NCBI GenBank assembly: GCA_028278205.1
Contig: JANQES010000039.1
Span: 26,236-90,235, forward strand
DNA length: 64,000 nt
Reading direction: 5' to 3'
From: Rhodothermales bacterium
Lineage (GTDB): Bacteria; Bacteroidota; Rhodothermia; Rhodothermales; Bin80
The notes beneath the pieces were generated by a model that was given only the letters and a program-made list of their open reading frames with translations, had not been told where the DNA came from and searched no databases. The number at the start of each line of letters is the position of its first letter. Positions within the stretch are counted from its first letter, which is position 1. Both the position numbers and the translations under genes were made by a program. Shown in pieces: positions 56,779-64,000 of this stretch.

Positions 56779-57348
56779 GTGTTTTTGTTTGCAATCACGA
56801 ACATTACCGCCCTCGACGACTCTGCCCTCGCCCGCCGTATCAAAGGCGGCGACGAGGCGGCTTTCAAAGCGTTTTTCGAGCGACATCACGACGTGCTCTA
56901 CGGCTACCTGCGGCGGCGCGGCCTCTCCGGCGCCGTCTGCGAAGATCTCATCCAAAACGCCTTCCTGACGATCTGGGAACGCCGCCAGGACATCGACGAG
57001 CAGAAATCGCTCCGCGCGCTCTTGTTCAAAATCTGCTACACCCGCGCGCTCAACCACTTCCGCGACACCGCCCGCTTCGTCGATCCCACGGCGATGAACG
57101 AGCCGGCCTCGCCCACCGCCCCCGACCACGACGCCGGCTATGCCCTGATGCAGCAATCGCTGCGCGCCGCCATAGAGGCCTTACCGGAGCGCCGCCGGGC
57201 CGTTTTCGAACTGTGTTTTTTACAAGAACTGACCTACCGCGAAGCCGCCGAAGCACTCGACGTGAGCATCAAAACTATCGAAAACCAGATGGGTCACGCC
57301 CTCAAAGCCATCCGCAAAGCGCTGGCCGAGTACCGGCGAGAAGGGTGA
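56779..57348 (+). CDS. FecI-like ECF sigma factor (Bacteroidetes expansion family)
   Basis: 189 residues. Translation probably starts at the GTG at 56779. Region 2 has ARRIKGGDEAAFKAFFERHH (about 18-37), CEDLIQNAFLTIWERRQDID and LLFKICYTRALNHFRD. Region 4 has LPERRRAVFELCFLQELTYR and EAAEALDVSIKTIENQMGHA. These sigmas usually respond to a TonB receptor through a FecR anti-sigma. Both partners lie downstream here (58,938 and 59,902), but a Spy-like gene intervenes. Confidence 0.92.
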   Translation: MFLFAITNITALDDSALARRIKGGDEAAFKAFFERHHDVLYGYLRRRGLSGAVCEDLIQNAFLTIWERRQDIDEQKSLRALLFKICYTRALNHFRDTARFVDPTAMNEPASPTAPDHDAGYALMQQSLRAAIEALPERRRAVFELCFLQELTYREAAEALDVSIKTIENQMGHALKAIRKALAEYRREG

Positions 57349-57675
57349 TGATATTGATGAGCCTCCAGACGAATTGCGCGCTAAACTGATCATAGAACTC
57401 CGCCTTGCCCAGGGTATCGCCATCGACGCCCCATTCTACCAGGCGCGGGCCATCCTTGCAAGTGGTGCCGAAGCTGAACGTGACCAGGGCCGCTCCGTGA
57501 CCAGGGGTTCCATATTTATATATCCTTTTCTATAGATAAAGGCAACTAAAAAACATCTCACAAAAAATAATTCTGAATCCGGCATAGGGGTGATATCAAC
57601 GATGATGTGTATGAGCCGTAGCCGGGCAGGACACCGCCTGCGCCGGCCACCGTGCTCACTTTCACCTGAATCGAG
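57349..57675. other. Spacer without recognised gene
   Basis: The plus frame 57,347-57,535 is open and reads like protein (LRAKLIIELRLAQGIAIDAP), but has no start codon or recognisable family. It may be a remnant or chance. A T/A-rich promoter-like segment (CATATTTATATATCC) lies near 57,511-57,525, upstream of the Spy-like gene. Confidence 0.35.
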
Positions 57676-58710
57676 ATGATGATGAAACGACGTACCCCTC
57701 GACTTCTAACGGCGTCTGTGCTGGCGATGCTCATGATTACGCTGGCCGCCTGTGATAGCAGTACCGCCCCCGACGCAGAACAGGAACTGGCCGCCGTGGC
57801 AGCCGATGCGCTGGAGGCCGATCTGACGCAAACGCTGAACCTCTCCTCGGAGCAGCAAGACGACGTGCAGGACGTCAGAAACCGCCACGAAGGACAGGAA
57901 CATGAACCGGGCTTCCTGTGGACGCTCGCCGCCGAGTTGCAAGCCTCGCTCACCGACGAGCAAAAGCAAGAACTCTTCGACCGGACTACGCAAGATCGGG
58001 GCGATATCTGCACGTCGGGCCGCTTTGGCGACATGGGCGAAGGTCCCGGCGGCTTCGGCCTGCCGAGGCCCGGAGGCTTCCTCGGCGGCCACGGCTACGG
58101 CTTCAACGGCGGCGGAAGCTGCCTCGACGACGTGCTGACGGACGAGCAAAAAACGACGGTCGATGCGCTGCGGGAAGACTTCCGCGCGCAGGTTGAAGCC
58201 CTCCGCGAAGAACGCCGTGCCGGCTCGCTGGAGCAGGAAGCTTTCCGCGAGCAACTGCAAGCCCTCGCCGACGCCCTCAAAGCTGAGATCGACACGCTCT
58301 TGACCGACGAACAGCGCGACGCTATCGAAGCCTGCCGGGCCGAACGCCAGGCGGAGCGCGAAGCCGAACGCGAAGCCCGCCGCGCTGCCGACCGCGCCGC
58401 CATGAGCGAAGCCCTCGGCCTGGACGCCGCGCTCGAAGCCGAAGTATTTGCGCTGCTAGATGCGCACAAATCTGAGGTGCAATCCCTCGTCCAACAGTTC
58501 CAGGACGACCTCGTTAGCTGCGAAGATTTTCAGGCTGCGATCTCAGACCTGAAAGCCGCCCACGACGAGTCGCTGCAAGCGATCCTCGACGACACGCAGT
58601 GGGAGATCGTGCTGATCCACCGGGCGCTCTCCTCACGGATGCGGGGGCATGGCCGCCGAGGCGGCGGGCGCTTCGGCCACGGCGGTCCGGGCGGTCCCGG
58701 CGGGGGATGA
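57676..58710 (+). CDS. Spy/CpxP-like (LTxxQ) periplasmic lipoprotein
   Basis: 344 residues. The lipoprotein signal ends in ITLAAC. The mature part is alpha-helical with repeated L-T-x-E-Q motifs (NLSSEQQDDV, SLTDEQKQEL, VLTDEQKTTV, LLTDEQRDAI), the LTxxQ pattern of Spy/CpxP chaperones. Two Gly-rich segments interrupt it (GGFGLPRPGGFLGGHGYGFN and a C-terminal GRFGHGGPGGPGGG). Spy-like proteins form cradle-shaped dimers that bind unfolded periplasmic proteins or metal. It lies inside the FecI/FecR/TonB locus, so it may belong to the same response. Confidence 0.8.
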   Translation: MMMKRRTPRLLTASVLAMLMITLAACDSSTAPDAEQELAAVAADALEADLTQTLNLSSEQQDDVQDVRNRHEGQEHEPGFLWTLAAELQASLTDEQKQELFDRTTQDRGDICTSGRFGDMGEGPGGFGLPRPGGFLGGHGYGFNGGGSCLDDVLTDEQKTTVDALREDFRAQVEALREERRAGSLEQEAFREQLQALADALKAEIDTLLTDEQRDAIEACRAERQAEREAEREARRAADRAAMSEALGLDAALEAEVFALLDAHKSEVQSLVQQFQDDLVSCEDFQAAISDLKAAHDESLQAILDDTQWEIVLIHRALSSRMRGHGRRGGGRFGHGGPGGPGGG

Positions 58711-58715
58711 GGCTT

Positions 58716-58814
58716 TAAAAGTGTTTTAGTGTTATAGTGCTATAGTGTTTTAGTTGGTTGATCTGAGAGAACTATAACACCATAACACTCTAACACTAAA
58801 ACACGCTAACACCA
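58716..58814. repeat. GTGTTATA-family period-8 hairpin
   Basis: The left arm GTGTTTTAGTGTTATAGTGC is octamers. The right arm AACACCATAACACTCTAACA is their complement. Same family as 7,779-7,884. Confidence 0.9.
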
Positions 58815-58937
58815 TAGATCCGCCAACAACTTTAACCAATCTGGCGAGTATAGCCTTCCGGAGTTGGAGCAGCTTCGGAAGGCTCCACCGCTTCACAGGG
58901 ATGCCCCCCGGTGCAGGCAACACGTTCAGGTGTGCTT

Positions 58938-59933
58938 ATGCAAGACGATACGATGCTTCCCGAAGACGATAGGGACTTTTCGATGGCACGCCGCATCGGA
59001 AACCGGCTCGACGAGCACGCGCCGCTCGACCGCGCCACCGGGGACGAACCGTCCGACGACGCTTCGTTCTACCGGGCGCTGTTGACCCTCAAGCAGGCGC
59101 CCGAAGACACCGCGCCGCCCGCCGGCACGGCAGATCGGGTGTGGGCGGCGCTCGAACAGCAGATGACTAAGGCTCCGGCGACGGCCCAACCTCGACCGGC
59201 GCTGCGGCTGATCCGCTCGCTGTCTCGGCGGACGTGGATGGCGGCAGCGGCGAGCGTGCTTATGCTCGTAGCGTTGGGGTGGCTTTTGACGAACCGCGCG
59301 CCGGCTCCCGTGCTGCTGGCCTCCGCCGATACCACCATCGTCACCTACACCGCGCTCGACGGCTCGGTCGTGCAGTTGCGCCCGCATTCTCAGCTTTATG
59401 CCCTCGACGAAGAGGCCGCCCGGTACCGGATCGTAGGCGAAGGCTTTTTTGAGGTCACCAAGAACGAAGCGCGCACTTTCACCGTAGAAACAGAAGACGC
59501 TCGCATTGCCGTGCTGGGCACGCGGTTTAACGTCAGCACGTGGGGCGCGCAGACGGCGGTGTTCCTCGAAGAGGGGCGCATCCGGTTTGAGCACCTCGCC
59601 ACAAAGCAGGCCGTCGAGCTGGTGCCCGGCCAGCACAGCGGGGCGATGCCGGATGGGCGGCTGATGCAACCCGCCCCCGCCGACAGCAGCGAATTCCTGG
59701 ACTGGCTCCGCCGCGAGATGATCGTTGAAAGCCGCCCGCTCCGTCAGGTGCTCGACGAACTGGCGCACCATTACGCCATCTCCTTCGACGCATCGCTCGC
59801 CGAGCCGGACGACCCCGTGACAGGGCGCATTCTCCTCGACCAGATCGACCAGAGCCTCAACGACCTGGGCAAGATCCTGGACGGGCGTTTTGTACAGATA
59901 GATGACGAGACGTATCGCTTTGTACCGAACTGA
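58938..59933 (+). CDS. FecR-family anti-sigma/transducer
   Basis: 331 residues from the ATG at 58938; an upstream GTG is less likely. A cytoplasmic N-terminal region (about 1-95) is followed by one membrane helix (MAAAASVLMLVALGWLLTN, about 105-123). The periplasmic FecR domain contains SVVQLRPHSQLYALDEEAAR, VGEGFFEVTKNEARTFTVET and ARIAVLGTRFNVSTWG. The C-terminal ~70 residues form an STN-like domain that contacts the receptor. It would relay receptor occupancy to the FecI-like sigma factor at 56,779. Its 3' end overlaps the receptor gene by 32 bases. Confidence 0.92.
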   Translation: MQDDTMLPEDDRDFSMARRIGNRLDEHAPLDRATGDEPSDDASFYRALLTLKQAPEDTAPPAGTADRVWAALEQQMTKAPATAQPRPALRLIRSLSRRTWMAAAASVLMLVALGWLLTNRAPAPVLLASADTTIVTYTALDGSVVQLRPHSQLYALDEEAARYRIVGEGFFEVTKNEARTFTVETEDARIAVLGTRFNVSTWGAQTAVFLEEGRIRFEHLATKQAVELVPGQHSGAMPDGRLMQPAPADSSEFLDWLRREMIVESRPLRQVLDELAHHYAISFDASLAEPDDPVTGRILLDQIDQSLNDLGKILDGRFVQIDDETYRFVPN

Positions 59934-62703
59934 TTTGAGAGAAAGGGAGAGTTTTTTTACGCTAACGTCCCCCTCTCCCCCTCTCTCCCTCTCGCCCCTT
60001 CTCATCCTTCTGCTGTGCGCCGCGTTCGTCCTGCCCGACGACGCTATCGGACAGGACCGCCGTGTCTACCGCAACGCGCCGGTTCGTCAGGTCATCGAAG
60101 ACATTCAGGCCGTCACCCCGTATCGCTTTCTCTACCGCGACGCGCTCATCACCGGCAAGACGGTCTCTTTCGAAGCGCCTACCGACCAACTCATCGACGC
60201 GCTGAGCCGGGCGCTGCGGCGGCATCAACTTCAACTTCAGGTGGACGAAGCGCGGCAACAGGTTTTGCTGACGAAAGCGCCCAAACCCGACCCGGCAGAG
60301 CCGCCCGTGATCACGGGCCAGGTGCTCGACGATCTGAGCGGCGCGCGGCTGCCGTTTGCCACGATCACGTGGTACGAAGGCAAACGCCTGCGCGGCGTGG
60401 CGGCCAACGCCGCCGGCCTGTTCCACCTGCCGCTCGACGCCCCCACCGCGCGTCTCGGTAATCTGGTGTTGACGGCCTCGTACGTCGGCTACGAGGCCCG
60501 GCAGATCAACCTCAACCTGCAAAGCCTGCCCGAGACGCTGCCCATCCGCCTGATGCCCGAAACGCTCTTCGGCAACGAGGTGGTCATCAACAGCACCGTC
60601 CTCGACGCCGAACTCGACACGACGTGGCACCATCTCATCCGGCCCGGCCTGTTTTCGCCGCTGGGCGAGAGCAGTGTCTTCCGCTCGCTGCAATCGCTGC
60701 CGTCGGTCTCGCTCTCTACGGCGTTCTCGCAAGGGCTCAACGTGCGCGGCAGCAAAGCCGACGGCTTTCAGGTCTTGCTCGACGGCATCCCCATCTACAA
60801 CCAGAGCCACTTCTTCGGCCTCTTCGACGCCTTTAACGAAGATGCGCTGCAAACCGTCGGCTTTTATTACGGGGTGACGCCGGCTCATTTCCAGGCCCCG
60901 CCGGGCGGCACGCTCTCGTTCGTCACCCGAACCGGCTCACAGACCGAGTACCGATGGCAGGCCGGCGTGAGCAACACCGCCCTCAAAGGCACCGCCGAAG
61001 GCCCGTTGTGGGACGGGCGCGGAAGCTGGCTGCTCTCCGGACGCCACTCGTATCTCAACGCCGTCGACTGGTTTAACAACGCTTCGCTCATCGAGCAAGG
61101 GCTCGACGTAGACCGGCCCTTCCGCTTTCCGAGCCGATCCGGCGACGGATTCAATCCGGACCGTCGCGCGCTCTTGCTCGGCTCGTCGGAGGCCAGCTTT
61201 TACGACCTCCACGGCAAACTCTACCTGGAATCCGCAGGCGGCAACCGCCTGATGGCGAACCTCTACGTCGGGGGCGATAAGACGCTGCATAGCGAGGCCG
61301 TGCGCACCTTCGAGGCTCCCCCCAACGCCGACAGCACCCGGCTCTTGTTCGATCAATCCGTCGATACGCGCAATACGTGGGGCAACGTGGCGGCGAGTTT
61401 GCACGACCAGCGCACGCTGCGCGCCAACGTCTTCAGCCACACCCTGCTGGCCTTCAGCCACTACGACAGCCGTTTCGTCAAAGACGATTTTCTCTATCCT
61501 CCAGCCGAGAAGGCCGACTCGCTCGGTCAGGGGAAGCCCGACGATCCACCCAGACAGGGCGAGCCGAATTACAACGAAGAAGATTTCAGGCCGCGTTTCG
61601 ACTCGTTCGAGCACGAAAACGATCTTTTCGAATGGAAGCTGGCGCAGCACGTCGATGTGGCCCCGCGCTTTGGCGGGCTTTTTTCGGCGGGATATGCGCT
61701 GCACCGCTATACCATCACCTACGAAGAAAACTCGATCTACCGGACCAACTACGACGACACCCGCCGGAGCACCCAGTTCGACCTCTTCGCCCAATACCAC
61801 GGCACCGTAGACGGCCTCGACGTGCAGGCCGGGCTACGGAGTCATTATTTCTCGCAGGGCGAATTTATGCGCCTCTCGCCGCGCCTGCACCTGCGGCTCT
61901 GGCCGCAGCGACCACTCTCGCTGAGCCTGGGCTACAGCCGCAACTACCAGTTTCTCCATCGCCTCTACCTCGAACACGAAAACAGCTCCGACGTCTGGGT
62001 GATGAGCACCGAAGATCAGGCCCCCGGCAGCGTCGATAACCTCACGGCGGGCCTCTACGTCAAAGCAACACCGGACGTGTTTTTCCAGGCCGAGGCCTAC
62101 GTCAAGTCGTACGACAACCTCCGCCAGCACGAGAGCATCGTCGCCTGGCGACGCGACCACCCGGAGAGCGTGCTGCTGACGCCCTGGCTCCACGACAACA
62201 CCGGACGCGCGCGGGGCCTCGAACTGATGCTGCGTCACAAGCTCGGCCCGGTGCTCTGGACCCATAGCTATACGCTCTCGAAGATGGAGATCAGCAACGA
62301 GGTCATCAACGGCGGCGATGCGTTTCCGGCAGACTGGGACCGCCGCCATCAGATCACCACGCACCTGCAAGGCACGGTGCGCCCGTACCTGTCCTGGCGG
62401 GTAACGTGGCTGATGGCTTCGGGGGCGCCCAACAGCCTGGCCTATGCCAGCCCCACCGAAGCAGGCCGCCTGCCCGCGTATCACCGCATGGATGCCGGCC
62501 TGACTTATAACCGGACGTTCCAGGGCCTCATGCTCGAAATGACGGCGTCGGTCTACAACATCTACGACCGCAAAAACATCTGGTATCGCAGCGTCGAACC
62601 GTTCGTCAATCCGCCGCAAGCAGCCCGGCCTGTGACCTACCGGCCCGTCGATGTATACGATCTGGGTATTCAACCATCCTTCTCTATTGCTTTGACATTT
62701 TAG
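59902..62703 (+). CDS. TonB-dependent outer-membrane receptor with STN domain
   Basis: 933 residues. The N terminus includes a region translated from a repeat arm (FTLTSPSPPLSLSPLLILLL) that doubles as the signal peptide core. An STN signalling domain follows (VYRNAPVRQVIEDIQAVTPY, about 55-120), then a carboxypeptidase-regulatory-like domain (VITGQVLDDLSGARLPFATI, about 135-215). The plug has SVSLSTAFSQGLNVRGSKAD and QVLLDGIPIYNQSHFFGLFD, and a barrel ends in Phe (FSIALTF). It imports a large ligand with TonB energy and signals through FecR. No SusD partner follows, so a siderophore-type or unknown substrate is as likely as a glycan. Confidence 0.92.
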   Translation: MTRRIALYRTDLRERESFFTLTSPSPPLSLSPLLILLLCAAFVLPDDAIGQDRRVYRNAPVRQVIEDIQAVTPYRFLYRDALITGKTVSFEAPTDQLIDALSRALRRHQLQLQVDEARQQVLLTKAPKPDPAEPPVITGQVLDDLSGARLPFATITWYEGKRLRGVAANAAGLFHLPLDAPTARLGNLVLTASYVGYEARQINLNLQSLPETLPIRLMPETLFGNEVVINSTVLDAELDTTWHHLIRPGLFSPLGESSVFRSLQSLPSVSLSTAFSQGLNVRGSKADGFQVLLDGIPIYNQSHFFGLFDAFNEDALQTVGFYYGVTPAHFQAPPGGTLSFVTRTGSQTEYRWQAGVSNTALKGTAEGPLWDGRGSWLLSGRHSYLNAVDWFNNASLIEQGLDVDRPFRFPSRSGDGFNPDRRALLLGSSEASFYDLHGKLYLESAGGNRLMANLYVGGDKTLHSEAVRTFEAPPNADSTRLLFDQSVDTRNTWGNVAASLHDQRTLRANVFSHTLLAFSHYDSRFVKDDFLYPPAEKADSLGQGKPDDPPRQGEPNYNEEDFRPRFDSFEHENDLFEWKLAQHVDVAPRFGGLFSAGYALHRYTITYEENSIYRTNYDDTRRSTQFDLFAQYHGTVDGLDVQAGLRSHYFSQGEFMRLSPRLHLRLWPQRPLSLSLGYSRNYQFLHRLYLEHENSSDVWVMSTEDQAPGSVDNLTAGLYVKATPDVFFQAEAYVKSYDNLRQHESIVAWRRDHPESVLLTPWLHDNTGRARGLELMLRHKLGPVLWTHSYTLSKMEISNEVINGGDAFPADWDRRHQITTHLQGTVRPYLSWRVTWLMASGAPNSLAYASPTEAGRLPAYHRMDAGLTYNRTFQGLMLEMTASVYNIYDRKNIWYRSVEPFVNPPQAARPVTYRPVDVYDLGIQPSFSIALTF
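59935..59999. repeat. GAGAGAAAG-family hairpin overlapping the receptor's signal-peptide codons
   Basis: GAGAGAAAGGGAGAG (left) and CTCTCCCCCTCTCTCCCTCT (right) pair across about 20 bases. It lies within the first ~33 codons of the TonB receptor gene, the only repeat of this class that is clearly translated. Confidence 0.8.
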
Positions 62704-62835
62704 CGCTTTGCTGCCGTTCGCATCTTGACAATGACCTCCGGTAGTGTTAGAATGGTGGTCTTCACAGCAGCACCTTTGCTTCCGAAGCTCGTTTTTGGAA
62801 CTCGGTGGCGGAGGTGTTTTTTTTGGTCAACACGC

Positions 62836-62843
62836 AAGGAGGT
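62836..62843 (+). promoter_or_regulatory. Strong Shine-Dalgarno site of the cold-shock gene
   Basis: AAGGAGGT lies 8 bases before the ATG at 62852, deciding the start against the longer in-frame reading from 62,744. The preceding ~130 bases form the 5' leader. Confidence 0.85.
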
Positions 62844-62851
62844 ACGGCTTT

Positions 62852-63073
62852 ATGGCAGAGCGTGAACATGGCACTGTCAAGTGGTTTAATGCAGAGAAAG
62901 GCTACGGCTTTATCGCACGCGAGCTCGGCGGCGACGTCTTCGTCCACTACAGCGAGATTCGGATGTCGGGGTATCGTGCCCTGGAAGAAGGCCAACGCGT
63001 TTCTTTCACGGTGACCGAAGGACGCAAAGGACCGCAAGCACAGGATGTCGAACCGGAAGGGGCGACAGGCTAA
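62852..63073 (+). CDS. Cold-shock protein (CspA family)
   Basis: 73 residues. The OB-fold RNA-binding motifs are intact: [15 protein letters not shown] (RNP1 region, about 6-20) and VFVHYSEI (RNP2 region). The C-terminal [19 protein letters not shown] is typical. It is an RNA chaperone that melts mRNA structure in the cold or in growth transitions. The strong ribosome-binding site and long untranslated leader fit post-transcriptional control seen in csp genes. Confidence 0.95.
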   Translation: MAEREHGTVKWFNAEKGYGFIARELGGDVFVHYSEIRMSGYRALEEGQRVSFTVTEGRKGPQAQDVEPEGATG

Positions 63074-63331
63074 GGAGTCCCTGTTGAGTATGAACAATCC
63101 AGCATCTCTTCTTATCTGATCCTATCTGCATCGCCGACACAGCACCCCCCGTCGTAAGTTGATTGCCAGGCAATCAGTCCGATCTTGCCCCCGTAAGACG
63201 CGGAATCTTTCGACCCGGCTCAGGGCAGGCGCCGCCGCGCCGCGTCCAACTCTTTGACTGAGCCCCGCCGGAGAGGTCTGTCTACGAGGCTTCCGCGCGA
63301 AGCTTCCTCAATGCTTTTCTAACTACGAAAT
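63074..63331. other. 3' region of csp; possible untranslated RNA
   Basis: No open reading frame or known RNA family was recognised. The stretch is GC-rich and unique, and runs into the terminator at 63,332. It could be a long csp 3' untranslated region or a small RNA. Confidence 0.3.
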
Positions 63332-63363
63332 GGATCATCCCATCACGGGGTGATCCGTTTTGA
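63332..63363 (+). terminator. Intrinsic terminator
   Basis: GGATCATCCC and GGGGTGATCC pair (one wobble) around ATCAC and are followed by GTTTTGATTT. It probably ends the cold-shock transcript. Confidence 0.75.
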
Positions 63364-63555
63364 TTTGGCTGTTCTTAAGCGCAGAGCTTCTCATTCTGAA
63401 ATATTGGTTTGGGCTTTGGGGTTTGTGTTTTTTTGATCTGGGCGTGGTGGTATGACCGCGTTTGTTTGTCCTTTTGGCTTGATCCCCCGGATCCCCGGAT
63501 CGGAGTCCGGGGCAGGCTCGGTCCGGGGCAGGCTCCGGGCCAAAAGATCAAGACG
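63364..63555. other. Spacer with a GGATCC/CCGGGG-rich inverted repeat
   Basis: CTTTTGGCTTGATC (about 63,470-63,483) and GGCCAAAAGATCAAG (about 63,538-63,552) bracket repeated GTCCGGGGCAGGCTC units. No coding signal. Confidence 0.5.
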
Positions 63556-63680
63556 TTAGCCGCTGGGCCTGAACTGCGCTCCGGCACGCGGGAAAATTTG
63601 AAACTCGCTCCTTCGTCGCTCAGACAGCAAATTTTCCTTCTCGCGTGCCTGTGCTCCGTTCCGGGCGGCCCACCGGCTAA
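63556..63680. repeat. ~125-bp imperfect inverted repeat
   Basis: The left arm TTAGCCGCTGGGCC ... GGCACGCGGGAAAATTT and the right arm AAATTTTCCTTCTCGCGTGC ... GGCCCACCGGCTAA are complementary with small bulges. A loop of about 30 bases contains CTCGCTCCTTCGTCGCTCAG. It is larger than the heptamer hairpins and not of their type. Confidence 0.75.
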
Positions 63681-63699
63681 GGTCGGCTTTTCTATTTTT

Positions 63700-63787
63700 T
63701 CTTTCCTCTCTCACCCTCTCCCCCTTTCTCCCTCTCACCCTCTCCCCCAAATCCCCACTGGCCACATCCCATTGGCCATTCCCAAAA
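63700..63787. repeat. CTCTCACC-family repeat tract
   Basis: TCCTCTCTCACCCTCTCCCC and CTCTCACCCTCTCCCCCAAA units, followed by a worn ATCCCATTGGCCATTCCC arm. It belongs to the family at 41,092 and 59,935. Confidence 0.7.
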
Positions 63788-63788
63788 A

Positions 63789-63825
63789 GAAAAGCAGCGA
63801 GGACGATAGACCCCCGCTGCTTTTC
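63789..63825 (-). terminator. Terminator of ssb (bidirectional)
   Basis: GAAAAGCAGCG and CGCTGCTTTTC form an 11-bp stem with A/T-rich flanks, 59 bases beyond the ssb stop. The segment between holds AAAAAATTAAAAGGCG units. Confidence 0.8.
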
Positions 63826-63883
63826 CATAGCGTTCAATTTTTTAATTTTTTCGCCCCAGCGAAAAAATTAAAAGGCGAAAAAA

Positions 63884-64000
63884 TTAAAAGGGAAGTTCGT
63901 CGTCCGGGGCGAATGTATCGTCCGGCATTTGGGGTTGGCCCTGGTACTGGGGTTGACGTTGGGGTTGCTGTCGCGGTTGTTGCCGGGGTTGCTGTTGGCG
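63884..64000 (-). CDS. ssb: Single-stranded DNA-binding protein, C-terminal end (runs off window)
   Basis: Thirty-eight codons and a stop at the window edge, read leftward. The Gln/Pro/Arg-rich linker (PRQQPRQQPQRQPQYQGQPQ) and the acidic tip DDELPF at the C terminus are diagnostic of bacterial SSB. The tip recruits repair and replication proteins such as RecO, Exo I and Pol III chi. The OB-fold domain is outside the window. Confidence 0.9.
   Translation of the reverse strand, partial: RQQQPRQQPRQQPQRQPQYQGQPQMPDDTFAPDDELPF

Noticed and set aside
57347..57535. Protein-like open stretch after the FecI-type sigma gene
   Set aside because: No start codon or family match; open frames of this length arise by chance at this GC content. 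Kept only as a note.

Overview
The window looks like a chromosomal segment of a GC-rich, Gram-negative member of the Bacteroidota/Rhodothermota side of the tree, most likely a Rhodothermales relative. The signs are a GWxTD-domain protein, four secreted proteins ending in the 'YPNPF' FlgD-like/type IX sorting domain, a FecI-type sigma factor with FecR and a TonB receptor carrying an STN domain, and a DUF3311/symporter pair. Unlike classical Bacteroidetes, several genes have clear Shine-Dalgarno sequences. The taxonomic call is inference; no rRNA or tRNA gene was seen.

Layout. 1-14,042: 5' end of secD, small secreted proteins, a gutted zinc metallopeptidase gene, an iodotyrosine-deiodinase-like flavoprotein, a SIMPL protein, asnS, a GWxTD protein and a ~1,837-residue surface protein. 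14,043-23,044: a metallophosphoesterase, the pyruvate dehydrogenase genes pdhA-pdhB-pdhC, an ECF sigma/anti-sigma pair, a dolichol-phosphate-mannose-synthase-like enzyme, icd and a VapBC-like pair. 23,045-36,356: lipoproteins, FG-GAP and Asp-box surface proteins, a secreted nuclease, a tRNA-queuosine mannosyltransferase homologue, comF, an ABC ATPase and a CPBP protease. 36,372-40,794: a nucleotidyltransferase/small-partner pair, an HNH-like protein, and a family B DNA polymerase interrupted by an intein. 41,369-46,098: a hybrid sensor kinase, a CYTH protein and an Na+/solute symporter. 46,459-52,829: a cluster of tyrosinase, LodA-like cysteine-tryptophylquinone (CTQ) amino-acid oxidase, a small unrecognised protein and a LodB-like flavoprotein. 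53,473-64,000: a TauE-type exporter, a decayed toxin locus, a macro-domain hydrolase, a FecI/Spy-like/FecR/TonB signalling locus, a cold-shock protein and the 3' end of ssb.

Two themes stand out. First, the tyrosinase-LodA-(small protein)-LodB cluster joins two oxidases that make reactive products (o-quinones, H2O2 and aldehydes), with the flavoenzyme expected to mature the LodA cofactor. The two residues expected to form the CTQ crosslink are present at the same 65-residue spacing as in LodA. Second, about 30 intergenic spaces carry degenerate tandem repeats of period 7 or 8, usually as two inverted arms able to form a long hairpin. They fall into a few sequence families that recur at unlinked loci, often abut start or stop codons, and in one case are translated. 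Longer palindromic repeats also occur, including a set embedded in frame inside the polB intein.
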